64,000 nucleotides of DNA from NCBI RefSeq assembly GCF_900113805.1, contig NZ_FOQT01000001.1, positions 186,001 through 250,000 on the forward strand, given 5' to 3'. The notes under the pieces are model-generated. The model made no database searches. It worked only from the letters and a program-made list of their open reading frames with translations, and was not told the DNA's origin. The position numbers and the translations under genes were made by a program. Below are positions 35,327 to 44,853 of this stretch, one piece after another. Each line of letters opens with the position of its first letter. The stretch's first letter is position 1. Origin of the DNA: Halpernia frigidisoli (GTDB lineage Bacteria > Bacteroidota > Bacteroidia > Flavobacteriales > Weeksellaceae).

Positions 35327-36613
35327 ATGACAGAAGTTCTAAAGGCAGCGCCGCTTTTTCAAAATAACATTATTGTTTTTGGCATTTTAGCCTTCTCACT
35401 TTCTTTAATTTTTTATACTTCATCATTAAAAAGCTGGAAGAAATTTTATACTATTTTTCCCGCTTTATTACTTTGCTATCTTATTCCGGCTCTATTAAAT
35501 ACAGCAAACGTAATCTCAAGCGAAACAAAAGAATACGAAGACTTATATTATGTTTCAACGCGCTATCTTTTGCCAGCTTCACTATTTTTACTATGTTTAG
35601 GAATCGATCTTAAAGGATTAATTAATCTAGGTTGGAAACCGATCGCGATGTTTTTCGCGGGAAGTCTGGGCGTAATTTTCGGCGGGCCAATTGCTCTCTT
35701 TTTATTTAGTCAAATTCATCCTGCAACAGTTTCAGGCACAGGAAATCAGGAAATTTGGCGAGGGCTCTCTACCATTGCCGGAAGTTGGATCGGCGGTGGC
35801 GCAAATCAAACGGCCATGCTGGAGATTTTCAGCTTTGATAAAAAACTTTATGGCGGAATGATCCTCGTAGACATTGTAGTTGCTAATATTTGGATGGCGA
35901 TTTTACTATTTCTTATCTCAAAAAATGAAAAAATAAACAAATGGTTAAAAGCCGATAATTCTTCCGTTGAAAACTTAATTGAAAGGGTAGAGAATTATTC
36001 TCTAAGTGTCCAGAAACAGCCCACCTTGAAAGATTATATGGTCATGTTTGGAATTACTTTTGGCGGTTTGGCAGTATCATTTTACTTCGCGGAATTAATT
36101 TCTAAATATTTATCCGGAATTCCTTCATTTGCAGATCCAAAATCTTTTTTCAATTCCTTTACTTCCAGTTTTTTGTGGTTAATTTTATTTTCAACAGTTA
36201 TCGGTGTTATAGTATCGACAACGAAATTGCGCGCATTAGAAGGCGTTGGTGCGAGTAAAATCGGTAGTATTTTTATTTATATACTTGTGGCAGTTATTGG
36301 AATGAGAATGGACATTATGCAGATCTTTGATAATCCATTCTTAATTTTTCTGGGAATTTTGTGGATCACAATTCATGTGGCCTTGTTATTTTTAGTGGCA
36401 AAATTAATTAGAGCGCCACTGTTTTTTATCGCTGTGGGAAGTCAGGCCAATATTGGCGGTGCTGCTTCTGCACCGGTTGTTGCGGGTGCATTTGATCCAA
36501 GTTTAGCGCCAGTTGGTGCTTTGCTTGCAATTTTAGGATATATTGTAGGAACTGTGGGTGCGCTTTTTTCTGCTTTAATGATGGAGTGGGTTTCGAATAA
36601 TTTTATAAATTAA
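35327..36613 (+). CDS. DUF819 family membrane protein
   Basis: A 428-residue integral membrane protein with about twelve helices. The family-defining segments GSWIGGGANQTAMLEIF (about residues 150-166) and GSQANIGGAASAPVVAGAF (about 371-389) are both present and likely form re-entrant substrate-binding loops, as in symmetric secondary carriers. Family function is not settled. It is monocistronic, divergent from the acidic hypothetical gene and 78 bp before the first peptide transporter. Confidence 0.9.
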   Translation: MTEVLKAAPLFQNNIIVFGILAFSLSLIFYTSSLKSWKKFYTIFPALLLCYLIPALLNTANVISSETKEYEDLYYVSTRYLLPASLFLLCLGIDLKGLINLGWKPIAMFFAGSLGVIFGGPIALFLFSQIHPATVSGTGNQEIWRGLSTIAGSWIGGGANQTAMLEIFSFDKKLYGGMILVDIVVANIWMAILLFLISKNEKINKWLKADNSSVENLIERVENYSLSVQKQPTLKDYMVMFGITFGGLAVSFYFAELISKYLSGIPSFADPKSFFNSFTSSFLWLILFSTVIGVIVSTTKLRALEGVGASKIGSIFIYILVAVIGMRMDIMQIFDNPFLIFLGILWITIHVALLFLVAKLIRAPLFFIAVGSQANIGGAASAPVVAGAFDPSLAPVGALLAILGYIVGTVGALFSALMMEWVSNNFIN

Positions 36614-36633
36614 AGTAAAGACTAAATATTTTC

Positions 36634-36663
36634 TTGTCAAAAATTTAAAAAAAACTATATTTG
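36634..36663 (+). promoter_or_regulatory. Bacteroidota-type promoter for peptide transporter gene
   Basis: TTG at 36634-36636, 19-nt spacer, TATATTTG at 36656-36663: a close match to the TTG-N19-TAnnTTTG consensus. The ATG is 28 nt downstream. Confidence 0.75.
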
Positions 36664-36691
36664 CTAAGATTAACAAAAAATTAACATAAAA

Positions 36692-38440
36692 ATGAATGAC
36701 GTTCAAGCCTTAGATGCAAATGAGGAGTTTATAAACCAGCCTAAAAGCAAACATCCGAAAGGATTATGGGTACTTTTTGGTACCGAAATGTGGGAGAGAT
36801 TTAATTTCTACGGAATGCGTGCGTTATTAACGCTTTTCATGGTAAACTCTCTTTTAATGAATGAAGGAGATGTTACTATTATCTACGGTGGATTTTTGGC
36901 ATTGTGTTATCTTACACCAATGTTGGGTGGTTTTATAGCAGATCGTTTTTTAGGAAACAGATATTGTATCATTATCGGTGGTTCATTAATGGCGGTCGGG
37001 CAGTTTTTAATGTTCATGAGTGCCTCCACTTTTGGAACAAATTTAGGTTCCGCTCAAATGTTGATGTGGGTTGCTTTGGGTGTAATTATTTTTGGAAATG
37101 GTTTTTTTAAACCAAATATTTCCTCAATGGTTGGAAGTCTTTATCCAAAACAGGAAAAATCAAAACTTGATTCGGCTTTCACAATTTTCTATATGGGTAT
37201 CAATCTGGGTGCTTTTTTAGGTCAGTTTATTTGTCCTTTTTTAGGCGATGTGAAAGATTCAGCGGGTATTAGAGATATTCATGCTTTTAAATGGGGATTT
37301 TTAGCGGCTTCCATAGCAATGGTTATCGGTACGATCACTTTTATAATGCTTAAAAATAAATATGTTGTAACGCCTGAAGGCAGAGCAATTGGTGGTTTGC
37401 CAAGTCAAAACACAGCAGAAGATTTTGAGGAAGGGGAAGCTCAAACAGCTAATTTTTCTGGAAAATCCATTGGTATCGCTGTTGTTGTTTTCATAGGTAC
37501 ATTTTTAGGATTTCAGTATCTTTTTGTAGATCGTATTGGCTTCGGCTCTGTTGGAATGGGAGAATTCGTGAAAGCGGTTATTTATCCTTTTATTTATTCA
37601 ATGGGCCTTGCTTTGGCTTATTTAATTATGTCTGCTACCGAAAATAAAATCGAAAGAGACAGAATTTGGGTAATATATATCGTTTCGTTTTTCATTATTT
37701 TCTTTTGGGCCGCTTTTGAACAGGCAGGTTCATCACTTACTTTTATAGCGGATAATCAAACTGACAGACATATTTTTGGCTGGAATATGCCACCATCAAT
37801 GGTACAGATCTTTAATGGTTTATTTATTGTGATTTTGGCCGTTCCGTTCAGTATGCTTTGGGATAAGATGAGAGCAGCTAAAAAAGAACCGGTTTCTCCT
37901 TTAAAACAGGCAATTGGTCTTGGTTTAATTGCTTTAAGTTATTTAATCATCGCTTATAACGTAAAAGATCTTGGGAATTCAGGACTTTTAGCTGTTAAAT
38001 GGCTGATTTTACTTTATTTAATTCAAACGATGGGTGAGCTTTGTCTTTCGCCAATCGGTTTATCTTTAGTAGGAAAATTAGCGCCGAAAAGATTTGCATC
38101 ACTTTTATTTGGAGTGTTTTTCATAGCAAATGCTGCTGGTTATGCATTATCCGGAATTTTAGGTTCAATCTTACCTGCAACAGGTGATAAATTTTTAAAA
38201 GCAAAAGAATTAGGTTTTAACCTTCAGGATATCTTGGATAAAAAAGTTTCATTGACTACGGATCAATTAGCAATATTTAGTAAAGAACAGATTCCAACGG
38301 TTTATAATAGTTTTGTAGGCTTTGAAATCCATAATTTATTTGAATTTTTTATGGTATTTGTTATCCTTTGTGGAATTGCGGGTGCAATTTTGGCACTTAT
38401 TTCTCCGATTTTGAAGAAAATGATGCACGGCGTTAACTAA
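36692..38440 (+). CDS. POT-family peptide MFS transporter (first copy)
   Basis: A 582-residue proton-coupled oligopeptide transporter with twelve or more membrane helices. The first helix carries the family ExxER-type motif in GTEMWERFNFYGMRALLTLFM (about residues 30-50). FFKPNISSMVGSLYP near residue 140 and the FxxxxQAGSS-like segment FFWAAFEQAGSSLTF near residue 340 are also typical. It imports di- and tripeptides across the inner membrane. A paralogue of 503 residues follows 85 bp downstream, separated by a terminator. Its good upstream promoter suggests independent expression. Confidence 0.93.
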   Translation: MNDVQALDANEEFINQPKSKHPKGLWVLFGTEMWERFNFYGMRALLTLFMVNSLLMNEGDVTIIYGGFLALCYLTPMLGGFIADRFLGNRYCIIIGGSLMAVGQFLMFMSASTFGTNLGSAQMLMWVALGVIIFGNGFFKPNISSMVGSLYPKQEKSKLDSAFTIFYMGINLGAFLGQFICPFLGDVKDSAGIRDIHAFKWGFLAASIAMVIGTITFIMLKNKYVVTPEGRAIGGLPSQNTAEDFEEGEAQTANFSGKSIGIAVVVFIGTFLGFQYLFVDRIGFGSVGMGEFVKAVIYPFIYSMGLALAYLIMSATENKIERDRIWVIYIVSFFIIFFWAAFEQAGSSLTFIADNQTDRHIFGWNMPPSMVQIFNGLFIVILAVPFSMLWDKMRAAKKEPVSPLKQAIGLGLIALSYLIIAYNVKDLGNSGLLAVKWLILLYLIQTMGELCLSPIGLSLVGKLAPKRFASLLFGVFFIANAAGYALSGILGSILPATGDKFLKAKELGFNLQDILDKKVSLTTDQLAIFSKEQIPTVYNSFVGFEIHNLFEFFMVFVILCGIAGAILALISPILKKMMHGVN

Positions 38441-38463
38441 ATTCATTTTTATAAATAATATCA

Positions 38464-38492
38464 AAACCTCTGATCATTCAGAGGTTTTTTTT
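38464..38492 (+). terminator. Rho-independent terminator between peptide transporters
   Basis: AACCTCTGA/TCAGAGGTT stem with a short loop and 8 T. Confidence 0.9.
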
Positions 38493-38525
38493 GTATAAAT
38501 TCGTACATAAATTAATTTTCAAAGC

Positions 38526-40037
38526 ATGAACCTTACATTAGACCAGATACAGGATTTTAAAGGTAAATATCCCAGACAGATCTGGAGTCTCTTTTTCTCA
38601 GAAATGTGGGAAAGATTTTGCTTTTATGGTATGCGTGGAATGTTGGTTTTCTTTATGATCTCTCAACTTCATTTAGATGAAAAAGATGCTAATTTACAAT
38701 ATGGGGCAACCCAGGCTTTCGTTTACGCCTTTACTTTTGTGGGCGGAATTTTTGCCGATAAAATTTTAGGTTTTAGAAAATCTCTCTTTTGGGGTGGTTT
38801 TTTAATGATTATTGGGAGCGTAATTCTGTCTATAAATCCACACACTTATTTTTTTCTTGGTATTTCTTTTACCGTTGTAGGAACGGGTTTTTTTAAACCA
38901 AATATTTCGACAATGGTTGGTAAACTTTACAAATCCGGAGATAACAGAACGGATGCTGGATTTTCCCTTTTTTATGCAGGCATTAATCTGGGCGCTCTTT
39001 TGGGCGGTTATTTTTGTGTTGCCATAGGAAAAGGTGAAATGTTCGCTAATTTAATTCCTGAAGATAAAAGATGGAATGTTGCATTTGGATTAGCCGCTGT
39101 AGTAATGGTAATAAGTTTAATTAATTTTATTTTTACCCAAAGAAGATTAGGCCCGATCGGATTGCAGCCTTTAAAAATTTTAAAAGACGGTAGCGAAGTT
39201 GCCATTGAAAAGTGGAAAGAATATGGTGTTTACGTTTTGTCCCTGATTTTTGTCCCTCTAATAATGATCATGGTTGCAAAAACGGAGTACACAGATTATT
39301 TTATGTACACGGTCGGACCCTTAACGCTGCTTTATTTATTTTATGAAATGACGAAAGTCTCCGCGGTTGAACGAAGTAAACTCTTTGCTGCATTAATTTT
39401 CATTTTATTTTCTATCGTATTTTGGGGGATTTATGAGCAGAGTGGGGGTTCATTAAGTATTTTCGCTGCACAAAATTTAAATCAGGATTTGTTGGGATTA
39501 GATCCAAATGGTGTTAATAATTCTGGCGGCGCATTCTTCATTTTATTAGTCGCTGTACCAATTGGTTTGCTGTGGATCTGGCTTAGCAAAAAGAAACTGG
39601 AGCCTAATACGATCATAAAATTCGGACTGGGATTTTTATTTTTAGGTTTAGGATTTTACGCAATTTTTGCCACTAAATTTTTTGCAAATGCGATGGGAGT
39701 TACATCTTTAAGTATTTTTACTATTGCTTTATTCATAATAACTTTGGGAGAAATGTGTCTTTCCCCGATCGGACTTTCAATAATGACAAAACTTTCCACT
39801 GAAAAACTTCAGGGAATGATGATGGGAATGTGGTTTTTAGCCTCAGCTTACGGCCAATATGTTGCTGGATTAATTGGTGCAAACCTCGCAACAGCAAGAG
39901 AAAATTCCTCAAATCTTGAAAAATTGAATGCCTATACTTCCGGTTATAAAGATTTAGGATTATATGCCATCATTGCGGGAGTGGTATTAATATTGATATC
40001 GCCACTTGTGAAAAAGCTCATGCACGGCGTGAAATAG
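38526..40037 (+). CDS. POT-family peptide MFS transporter (second copy)
   Basis: A 503-residue paralogue of the preceding gene with the same landmarks: FSEMWERFCFYGMRGMLVFFM (about residues 22-42), FFKPNISTMVGKLY near 123 and IYEQSGGSLSIF near 305. It lacks the long loop that makes the first copy 80 residues larger. Both end in the same VKKLMHGV/MMHGV tail. It probably differs in peptide specificity. A thioredoxin-like gene starts 18 bp after its stop and may be co-transcribed. Confidence 0.93.
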   Translation: MNLTLDQIQDFKGKYPRQIWSLFFSEMWERFCFYGMRGMLVFFMISQLHLDEKDANLQYGATQAFVYAFTFVGGIFADKILGFRKSLFWGGFLMIIGSVILSINPHTYFFLGISFTVVGTGFFKPNISTMVGKLYKSGDNRTDAGFSLFYAGINLGALLGGYFCVAIGKGEMFANLIPEDKRWNVAFGLAAVVMVISLINFIFTQRRLGPIGLQPLKILKDGSEVAIEKWKEYGVYVLSLIFVPLIMIMVAKTEYTDYFMYTVGPLTLLYLFYEMTKVSAVERSKLFAALIFILFSIVFWGIYEQSGGSLSIFAAQNLNQDLLGLDPNGVNNSGGAFFILLVAVPIGLLWIWLSKKKLEPNTIIKFGLGFLFLGLGFYAIFATKFFANAMGVTSLSIFTIALFIITLGEMCLSPIGLSIMTKLSTEKLQGMMMGMWFLASAYGQYVAGLIGANLATARENSSNLEKLNAYTSGYKDLGLYAIIAGVVLILISPLVKKLMHGVK

Positions 40038-40055
40038 TTTTTTTAAAATTTTATC

Positions 40056-40583
40056 ATGAAAAAAATTATCAATCTTTTATTACTTGTTAATTCGTTTTTC
40101 CTTAAATCTCAGGTGAAATGGATGACTTTTGCAGATGCAATAGCCGCGCAAAAAGTACAGCCTAAAAAAATTATTATAGACTTTTACGCAGAATGGTGCA
40201 AACCCTGCAAAGAGATGGATGCAAGAACATATGGAAATTCTGAAATTTCAAATTATATAAACGAGAATTTTTATCCCGTAAAATTTGAAGCTGATGGAAA
40301 TGCTACTGTAAGTTATTTGGGTAAAGATTTTGGCAAAAAGGACGGCAAAAGTAAAAAAGAAGCTTTAAATGAATTTACAAGATTCATGAATGTAAGTACA
40401 ATTCCTTCAACTGTATTTCTTGATGAAAATTCTAATCCTGTGACTAATTTGAATGGATTTTTAACCGCAAAAGAATTAGAGCCTTATCTTCACATGATCG
40501 CCACTGATGATTACAAAAAGATAAAATCCAGATCAGATTGGGAAACCTACACTAGTAAGTTAAGATCAAAGATCCGGGAATAA
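40056..40583 (+). CDS. Exported thioredoxin-fold protein
   Basis: A 175-residue thioredoxin-like protein with a short N-terminal signal (MKKIINLLLLVNSFFLKSQ). The redox motif is CKPC in DFYAEWCKPCKEMD (about residues 44-57), and the cis-proline is probably in STIPSTVFLDENSNPV. It resembles periplasmic thiol oxidoreductases of the DsbD-gamma type. It is 18 bp after the second peptide transporter gene and ends before a terminator. Confidence 0.88.
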   Translation: MKKIINLLLLVNSFFLKSQVKWMTFADAIAAQKVQPKKIIIDFYAEWCKPCKEMDARTYGNSEISNYINENFYPVKFEADGNATVSYLGKDFGKKDGKSKKEALNEFTRFMNVSTIPSTVFLDENSNPVTNLNGFLTAKELEPYLHMIATDDYKKIKSRSDWETYTSKLRSKIRE

Positions 40584-40592
40584 ATTTAAATT

Positions 40593-40624
40593 AAACTTTG
40601 TCAAATTTTGTCAAAGTTTTTTTT
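40593..40624 (+). terminator. Rho-independent terminator before recG
   Basis: AAACTTTG/CAAAGTTT stem followed by 8 T. An in-frame TTG at 40608 lies inside this hairpin, arguing against a recG start there. Confidence 0.75.
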
Positions 40625-40664
40625 ATTAAAAAAAATCTCTTACTTTCATATCAAATTATTTTTT

Positions 40665-42758
40665 TTGTTAAATCTCGACACTTCCATAGAATTTTTAAAA
40701 GGTATCGGTGCAGAACGTGCAAAGATCATTAAATCAATTCTGGGTCTTTCGACTGTTGAAGATTTTCTTACTTTTTACCCAAACAGATATTTAGATAAAA
40801 GTAAAATTTATCTAATTAAAGATTTGTCTGAAGATTTACCGGATATACTTTTAAAAGGTAGAATCACCGATATTCAGGAGATTACTTCTGGAAAGGTAAA
40901 AAGATTAGCTGCGAAATTTCACGACAATTCCGGAACGCTTGATTTGGTTTGGTTTCGTTATTCAAAATGGCAAAAAGAACAAATTCCCCTCAATGTTGAA
41001 CTTTTTATTTTTGGTAAAGCGACTTTGTTTAACAACGTTTTTTCTATTGCGCATCCGGAAATTGAAACTGAAGAAAATAAGGAAACGGAAGTTCGGTTAA
41101 GACCTATTTATCCAGGTTCTGAAAAATTGGTAAAACGTGGTTTAAATCAGAAGTTTTTTTTGCAAACGATGAGAAATTTAATGGTAGAAATGCCTAACAT
41201 CATTAGTGAAAATTTACCAGCCTACCTGATCACGGATTTAAAACTGATGCCTCGTCAAAACGCTTATTATAATATTCATTTCCCGAAAGATTTGGTACAT
41301 TTTGAAGCTGCAGAACGGCGTTTAAAGTTTGAGGAAGCATTCTTTTTTCAACTTAGTTTTGGACTTAAAAAGCAGTATCATAAGGTAAATTCTATTGGCA
41401 ATCCAATGCCAAAGGTTGGCGAGAACTTTAATGATTTTTACACCAAATATTTACCTTTTGAACTAACGGGTGCGCAAAAAAAAGTTTTAAAAGAAATAAA
41501 AAAAGACTTGGCAAAACCGATTCAGATGAATCGTCTATTGCAGGGTGATGTTGGTTCGGGGAAAACAATGGTGGCTTTATTAGCGATGCTTTTGGTTTTA
41601 GATAATGGGTTTCAATCTTGTTTGATGGCACCGACGGAAATTCTCGCACAACAACATTTTAATGGTATTTCAGAACTTTTAAGTGAAACAATTATTAAAG
41701 TAAAATTGCTCACAGGTTCGACCAAAAAATCAGAAAGAAAAATAATTCATGAAGATTTATTAACTGGAGAATTATCAATATTAATAGGTACTCACGCCGT
41801 TTTGGAAGATATTGTTCAGTTTAAAAATCTTGGTTTGGCAATTATTGATGAGCAACATAGATTTGGTGTGGCGCAAAGAGCAAAACTTTGGGCTAAAAAT
41901 CAAATACCGCCGCATATTTTGGTCATGACTGCAACACCTATCCCGCGGACTTTAGCGATGAGTTTTTACAGCGATCTTGAAGTTTCTGTTATTGATGAAA
42001 TGCCTGTTGGAAGAAAGGAAATAATAACGGCTCACAGACGCGAGAAAGACAGGGGTTTTGTCTATAATTTTTGCAAAGACGAAATTAAAAAAGGACGGCA
42101 GATTTATTTTGTTTATCCTTTAATTGAAGAATCTGAAACTTTAGATTATAAAAATTTAATGGAAGGTTTTGAAAAAATTTCAGAATATTTTCCTAATCCA
42201 GATTTTAATACGACGATGCTTCACGGTAAAATGAAGCCAATTGAAAAGGATGCGGCGATGCAATATTTTGCTGGTGGCAATGCTAATTTAATGGTGGCAA
42301 CAACAGTGATTGAAGTTGGAGTAAATGTCCCAAATGCTTCAGTGATGGTGATTGAAAGTGCGGAAAGATTTGGACTTTCTCAACTTCATCAACTCCGTGG
42401 AAGAGTAGGACGTGGCGCAGAACAAAGTTATTGCATCTTGATGACTTCAGATAAATTAACCAACGAGAGCCGAAAAAGGATCAAAACGATGTGTGAAACC
42501 AATGATGGTTTTAAAATTTCAGAGGTTGATATGGAATTGCGCGGTCCGGGAGATATTTTAGGAACTCAGCAAAGTGGTGTGGTTGATTTTAAAAAGCTGG
42601 ATCTTGTCAAGGATGGAAATATTATCAAAGCATCAAAGGACATTGTCGAAAAAATATTAAAAAAAGATCCGGAACTTTCGGCTGCGGATCATATATCTTT
42701 AAAGAATTTTTATGTAAAACAATACAAAGCAAAAAACAAATGGGGAAAAATTTCTTAA
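40665..42758 (+). CDS. recG: ATP-dependent DNA helicase RecG
   Basis: A branch-migrating superfamily 2 helicase that regresses stalled forks and processes recombination junctions. I start at TTG 40665 (MLNLDTSIEFLKGIG), giving 697 residues, close to E. coli RecG; the upstream TTG 40608 lies in a terminator. The wedge domain covers about residues 1-160. Walker A is GDVGSGKT near residue 300, the DExH box is IIDEQHRFG near 400, and the motif VI region is QLHQLRGRVGRG near 585. The C-terminal accessory part is present. Convergent with the anti-sigma gene, with no gap. Confidence 0.95.
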   Translation: MLNLDTSIEFLKGIGAERAKIIKSILGLSTVEDFLTFYPNRYLDKSKIYLIKDLSEDLPDILLKGRITDIQEITSGKVKRLAAKFHDNSGTLDLVWFRYSKWQKEQIPLNVELFIFGKATLFNNVFSIAHPEIETEENKETEVRLRPIYPGSEKLVKRGLNQKFFLQTMRNLMVEMPNIISENLPAYLITDLKLMPRQNAYYNIHFPKDLVHFEAAERRLKFEEAFFFQLSFGLKKQYHKVNSIGNPMPKVGENFNDFYTKYLPFELTGAQKKVLKEIKKDLAKPIQMNRLLQGDVGSGKTMVALLAMLLVLDNGFQSCLMAPTEILAQQHFNGISELLSETIIKVKLLTGSTKKSERKIIHEDLLTGELSILIGTHAVLEDIVQFKNLGLAIIDEQHRFGVAQRAKLWAKNQIPPHILVMTATPIPRTLAMSFYSDLEVSVIDEMPVGRKEIITAHRREKDRGFVYNFCKDEIKKGRQIYFVYPLIEESETLDYKNLMEGFEKISEYFPNPDFNTTMLHGKMKPIEKDAAMQYFAGGNANLMVATTVIEVGVNVPNASVMVIESAERFGLSQLHQLRGRVGRGAEQSYCILMTSDKLTNESRKRIKTMCETNDGFKISEVDMELRGPGDILGTQQSGVVDFKKLDLVKDGNIIKASKDIVEKILKKDPELSAADHISLKNFYVKQYKAKNKWGKIS

Positions 42759-43559
42759 TTAAGTAGTTCCCATAACGTACATTGCTTCCATAGTTGGTGA
42801 AGCAACGCCGCCAGTTTTTTCTAATGTAATTGCGAAAGCCTGCGCTTTGTCTATCACCGCCATAGACTGTATTTTTTCGGGTTGACTATCATCAAACATC
42901 CCAGCGCTTACTGGCTTACCGTCAACAATTGCCCAAAGTTGATACTGCTCACCTTTTGGTGCCGCGGGTAAATTATTTACTTTTAAATAAACTTTTTTAG
43001 AAGAATCCCAATAAATATTTGCCAGCATTCCAGGATGCGTTTTTACACCCTCAAGTTTAATATTTCTTGAATTTAGCATCAAAGCATTTTGACTTTGAAG
43101 ATCTGTATTTTGAATTTTTAGCTGGTCATTGCTCGCAGACATTTTAGAAATCTCTTGCTCTTGGTTTTGACTGTTATAAAAATTGTAGCCCAAACTTAAT
43201 AATAAAAGCAGTGATGCTGCTATTAAAGCAAATTTAGAAAAATTGTTACTTTCCTGCTTATTTGAATTCAAAGGAATTACAGGCGCAATATATTTATTAG
43301 TAACGTTAATATCTGAAGTATTGTCGGAATTTTTGCTAAAATCTAATTTGCCAAAAATCTCGGCTTTTAGATGAGAAGGAGGTTCTACAGCATCTATGTC
43401 TGCCAAAAGCTCAAAAGTTTTTTGCGCTTCTAAAACTGCTTCCCGCACTTCCAGATTATTTTTCATTACACATTCCAAAATAGAAGCGTCTTCCTGAGGT
43501 AGAACTCCTAATGCGTATTCTTCAATAATACCGGTTGATATGTAAGTTTTTGTATCCAC
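42759..43559 (-). CDS. Anti-sigma factor, RskA-like
   Basis: A 266-residue membrane-anchored anti-sigma factor. The cytosolic N-terminus (EEYALGVLPQEDASILECVM, about residues 13-32) is a zinc-less anti-sigma domain. One membrane helix lies at about 110-128, followed by a short coiled coil (130-160) and an extracytoplasmic RskA-type domain with GEQYQLWAIVDGKPVSAGMF and AFAITLEKTGGVASPT. It should hold the sigma factor encoded 2 bp upstream and release it on envelope stress. The pair is divergent from msrB and two fasciclin genes. Confidence 0.9.
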   Translation of the reverse strand: MDTKTYISTGIIEEYALGVLPQEDASILECVMKNNLEVREAVLEAQKTFELLADIDAVEPPSHLKAEIFGKLDFSKNSDNTSDINVTNKYIAPVIPLNSNKQESNNFSKFALIAASLLLLLSLGYNFYNSQNQEQEISKMSASNDQLKIQNTDLQSQNALMLNSRNIKLEGVKTHPGMLANIYWDSSKKVYLKVNNLPAAPKGEQYQLWAIVDGKPVSAGMFDDSQPEKIQSMAVIDKAQAFAITLEKTGGVASPTMEAMYVMGTT

Positions 43560-43561
43560 TT

Positions 43562-44119
43562 TTATAAATTGTGTTTAAAACCTTTCAACAATTCGCGCAG
43601 TTCTCTTATTGCTGCCCTGCAGCGCGTTTTCACTGTTCCCAAAGGAATTCCAAGATCTTCTGAAATTTCCTCGTGGGTGAAACCGCCAAAATAAGCTTTA
43701 TTAATTATGATTTTATAGTCGTCACGAAGTTTATCTACAAAAGACTGTACTTCATTAAACTCATGTTTCTGCTCCGTTGAAAGTGTTGTACTGTCATTTA
43801 CGAAGTCAGGAATACTTTGGTTTTTAAGATCGTTTCGAAAGGATTTAGATTTAAGACGGTCGATCGCTGAGTTGCGTGCTATATTGAGCATCCACGTGTA
43901 AAGGCTGCCTTTATTTTCGTCAAAAGAATTGATGGAATTCCATACTTTCACGAAGACATCCTGCAAAACTTCGTTCGTCTCTTCTTTGTAGGTAATGATT
44001 TTAATAATTATTCCATAAAGTGCACCGGAATAATTTTCATACAAATAATTAAAGCCAGATTCATCTCTGCTTTTCAGCAAAGTGACCAATTGTTCTGTTG
44101 TGAGCTTTAGTTTATTCAA
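43562..44119 (-). CDS. ECF sigma factor, SigK-like
   Basis: A 185-residue ECF sigma factor. Region 2 covers about residues 20-95 (NEVLQDVFVKVWNSINSFDENKGSLYTWMLNIARNSAIDRLKSK) and region 4 about 120-180 (AYFGGFTHEEISEDLGIPLGTVKTRCRAAIRELRELL). The pairing with an RskA-type anti-sigma makes it SigK-like. The start is TTG 44119; no ATG lies near the N-terminus in frame. Likely targets are the divergent msrB and the fasciclin genes, given the shared upstream motif described separately. Confidence 0.9.
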   Translation of the reverse strand: MNKLKLTTEQLVTLLKSRDESGFNYLYENYSGALYGIIIKIITYKEETNEVLQDVFVKVWNSINSFDENKGSLYTWMLNIARNSAIDRLKSKSFRNDLKNQSIPDFVNDSTTLSTEQKHEFNEVQSFVDKLRDDYKIIINKAYFGGFTHEEISEDLGIPLGTVKTRCRAAIRELRELLKGFKHNL

Positions 44120-44230
44120 AATCTTAATTCGTTGTAAATATAAATCAATTTTTAAAGAACAGAAACTTTTTTTAAAATTTTTTCGTAAATTATCGTGAAA
44201 TATTCACATAATTAGTAAATAAAAATAATA

Positions 44231-44773
44231 ATGAAATTTAAAGTCTTAAAATTAGCAGCAATTTGCCTATTTGCAATTGCTATGAGTTCAAATGTAGCAG
44301 CTCAAAAAATTCAGATCGTTAACGGAAAAAAGATTGTTAATCCTTTTTATTCCCGTACAAATACTTCAATATTACGATTAACCGATGCTCAATGGAAAAA
44401 AGTCTTAAGTAAAGATTTATATGCCACTGCGCGCAAAAATGATACGGAAGCAGCTTTTACGGGAAAATACAATGAGTTTGATGGTTTGGGCACTTATTAT
44501 TGTGCAGCTTGCGGCAATGCGCTTTTTCGTTCAGATGCAAAATTTGCTTCAACTTGCGGTTGGCCTAGCTTTTTTGAAACAATGAGACCTAAATCTGTTA
44601 TCTATAAAAAAGATGCATCCTATAATATGGTAAGAACTGAAGTCCGATGTGGCAGATGTGATGCGCATTTGGGGCATTTGTTTGATGATGGTCCTACTGC
44701 AAATAAAAAAAGATACTGCATGAACTCCATCTCTCTGGAATTTGTACCGGATAAAAAAATGGCGAAAAAATAA
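44231..44773 (+). CDS. msrB: Exported peptide-methionine (R)-S-oxide reductase
   Basis: A 180-residue enzyme that repairs methionine-R-sulfoxide in proteins. An N-terminal signal (MKFKVLKLAAICLFAIAMSSNVAAQ) directs it to the periplasm. The zinc cysteines are in CAACGNALF and CGRCDAHLGH, and the catalytic Cys is in RYCMNSISLEF. The whole MsrB core is intact. It lies first in the group divergent from the SigK/RskA-like pair, so envelope oxidative stress is the likely context. A partial copy of the motif found upstream of the fasciclin genes occurs 42 bp before its ATG. Confidence 0.95.
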   Translation: MKFKVLKLAAICLFAIAMSSNVAAQKIQIVNGKKIVNPFYSRTNTSILRLTDAQWKKVLSKDLYATARKNDTEAAFTGKYNEFDGLGTYYCAACGNALFRSDAKFASTCGWPSFFETMRPKSVIYKKDASYNMVRTEVRCGRCDAHLGHLFDDGPTANKKRYCMNSISLEFVPDKKMAKK

Positions 44774-44798
44774 ATCTAAAAATAATTTGTGTTCGTAA
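44772..44798 (+). promoter_or_regulatory. Putative sigma-specific promoter of fasciclin gene 1
   Basis: AAATCTAAAAA (44772-44782), exactly 10 nt, then TCGTAA (44793-44798). The same two blocks with the same spacing occur at 45811-45837 before the second fasciclin gene. It is 55 bp before the ATG. Confidence 0.5.
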
Positions 44799-44853
44799 AT
44801 TATACCAACACAATGTCACTATGTATTTTTTCAACTATTAAAATTCATTATTT

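Noticed and set aside
40608-40664. Longer recG start at TTG 40608
   Set aside because: The codon lies inside a terminator hairpin (40593-40624); TTG 40665 gives the usual RecG length.
44195-44207. Palindrome GTGAA-ATA-TTCAC between the sigma gene and msrB
   Set aside because: Only 5-bp arms in A/T-rich sequence and no second copy; not enough to call an operator.
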